The position numbers and the translations under genes are program-made. 64,000 bases of DNA from Bacteroidota bacterium (GTDB lineage: Bacteria > Bacteroidota > Bacteroidia > Chitinophagales > Saprospiraceae): positions 22,729-86,728 of the forward strand of contig WGNL01000031.1 in the NCBI GenBank assembly GCA_016124585.1, given 5' to 3'. Shown here piece after piece: positions 63,899 through 64,000 of the stretch (the first letter of the stretch is position 1; each line of letters starts with the position of its first letter). Under the pieces are notes generated by a model. That model was not told where the DNA came from and made no database searches. It was given only the letters and a program-made list of their open reading frames with translations.

Positions 63899-64000
63899 TT
63901 AGATTACACCATGTACCTCAGACGGAGTCCTGTAGCCAAGGCTCTCGTGAGGCCGTATATCGTTGTAATTGTTGATTGCCCTTGCAACCGCTTCCTGCGC
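63899..64000 (-). CDS. C-terminal end of a second IS3-like transposase (partial, runs off the window)
   Basis: On the minus strand, reading from the edge: AVARAINNYNDIRPHESLGY then RTPSEVHGVI and a stop TAA at 63899-63901. The NNYNDIRPHESLGYRTP pattern is the usual C-terminus of IS3/IS481-type transposases. Sequence beside it (TGTCTACACAAGATTAAGG, near 63879) is likely the element end. Whether the rest is intact lies outside the window. Confidence 0.75.
   Translation of the reverse strand, partial: AQEAVARAINNYNDIRPHESLGYRTPSEVHGVI

Overview
The window comes from a Bacteroidota bacterium. Evidence: a SusC/SusD pair, a second TonB-dependent receptor followed by two DUF4249 lipoproteins, a protein with a C-terminal type IX secretion sorting domain, CRTAC1/FG-GAP lipoproteins, and very few Shine-Dalgarno-like sites. 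The order or genus cannot be fixed from the sequence alone. No rRNA, tRNA or CRISPR array was seen.

Layout. (1) 8-11126: a type II secretion / type IV pilus-like locus in three strand blocks: GspF, two pseudopilins and an unknown membrane-anchored protein (-); major pseudopilin, minimal prepilin peptidase, GspE ATPase, GspD secretin and a GspL/PilM-N-like protein (+); GspC/PilP-like, Fn3-like lipoprotein and GspM/PilO-like proteins (-). (2) 11392-18602: mostly minus-strand exported proteins: SMP-30-like lipoprotein, CE1-like esterase, six-hairpin glycosidase, CE15 glucuronoyl esterase and a double-thioredoxin lipoprotein. (3) 19167-31918: a xylan/xylose locus: xylulokinase fused to a LuxR-type DNA-binding domain, GH3, a second normal xylulokinase, xylose isomerase, SusC and SusD. 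(4) 32085-51280: a plus-strand run of surface proteins: CRTAC1/FG-GAP giants, GH35-like enzyme, beta-barrel protein, ABM monooxygenase, two lipoproteins joining a c-type heme motif to FG-GAP repeats, a T9SS cargo, a TonB receptor and tandem DUF4249 lipoproteins. (5) 51405-56324: an iteron plasmid replicon: ParA, a small RHH partner, a DnaA box, eleven iterons and a Rep_3 initiator, bounded by inverted copies of a 151-171 bp hairpin-ended element and decorated with long perfect palindromes. (6) 56604-63300: a KilA-N protein, then a RiPP locus. (7) 63380-64000: IS3-family remnants.

The strongest candidate for an undescribed system is the RiPP locus. Two precursor-like proteins (273 and 247 aa) share a nearly identical ~112-residue leader, a diverged Cys-rich middle and a conserved C-terminal tail. 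Each has its own conserved structured 5' leader and its own terminator. They precede an APH-type kinase, a HopA1-type lyase and a LanC-type cyclase with an intact zinc site. Kinase plus HopA1 lyase is the dehydration pair of thioamitides and class V lanthipeptides; here it sits beside a true LanC cyclase. The precursor cores carry a ladder of Ser/Thr-Cys dipeptides at alternating 4 and 5 residue spacing.

The second striking item is the xylulokinase-HTH fusion, which suggests an enzyme that also senses or regulates xylose use. The replicon module means the region is either part of a large plasmid/chromid or a chromosome with an integrated plasmid; the window alone cannot decide.
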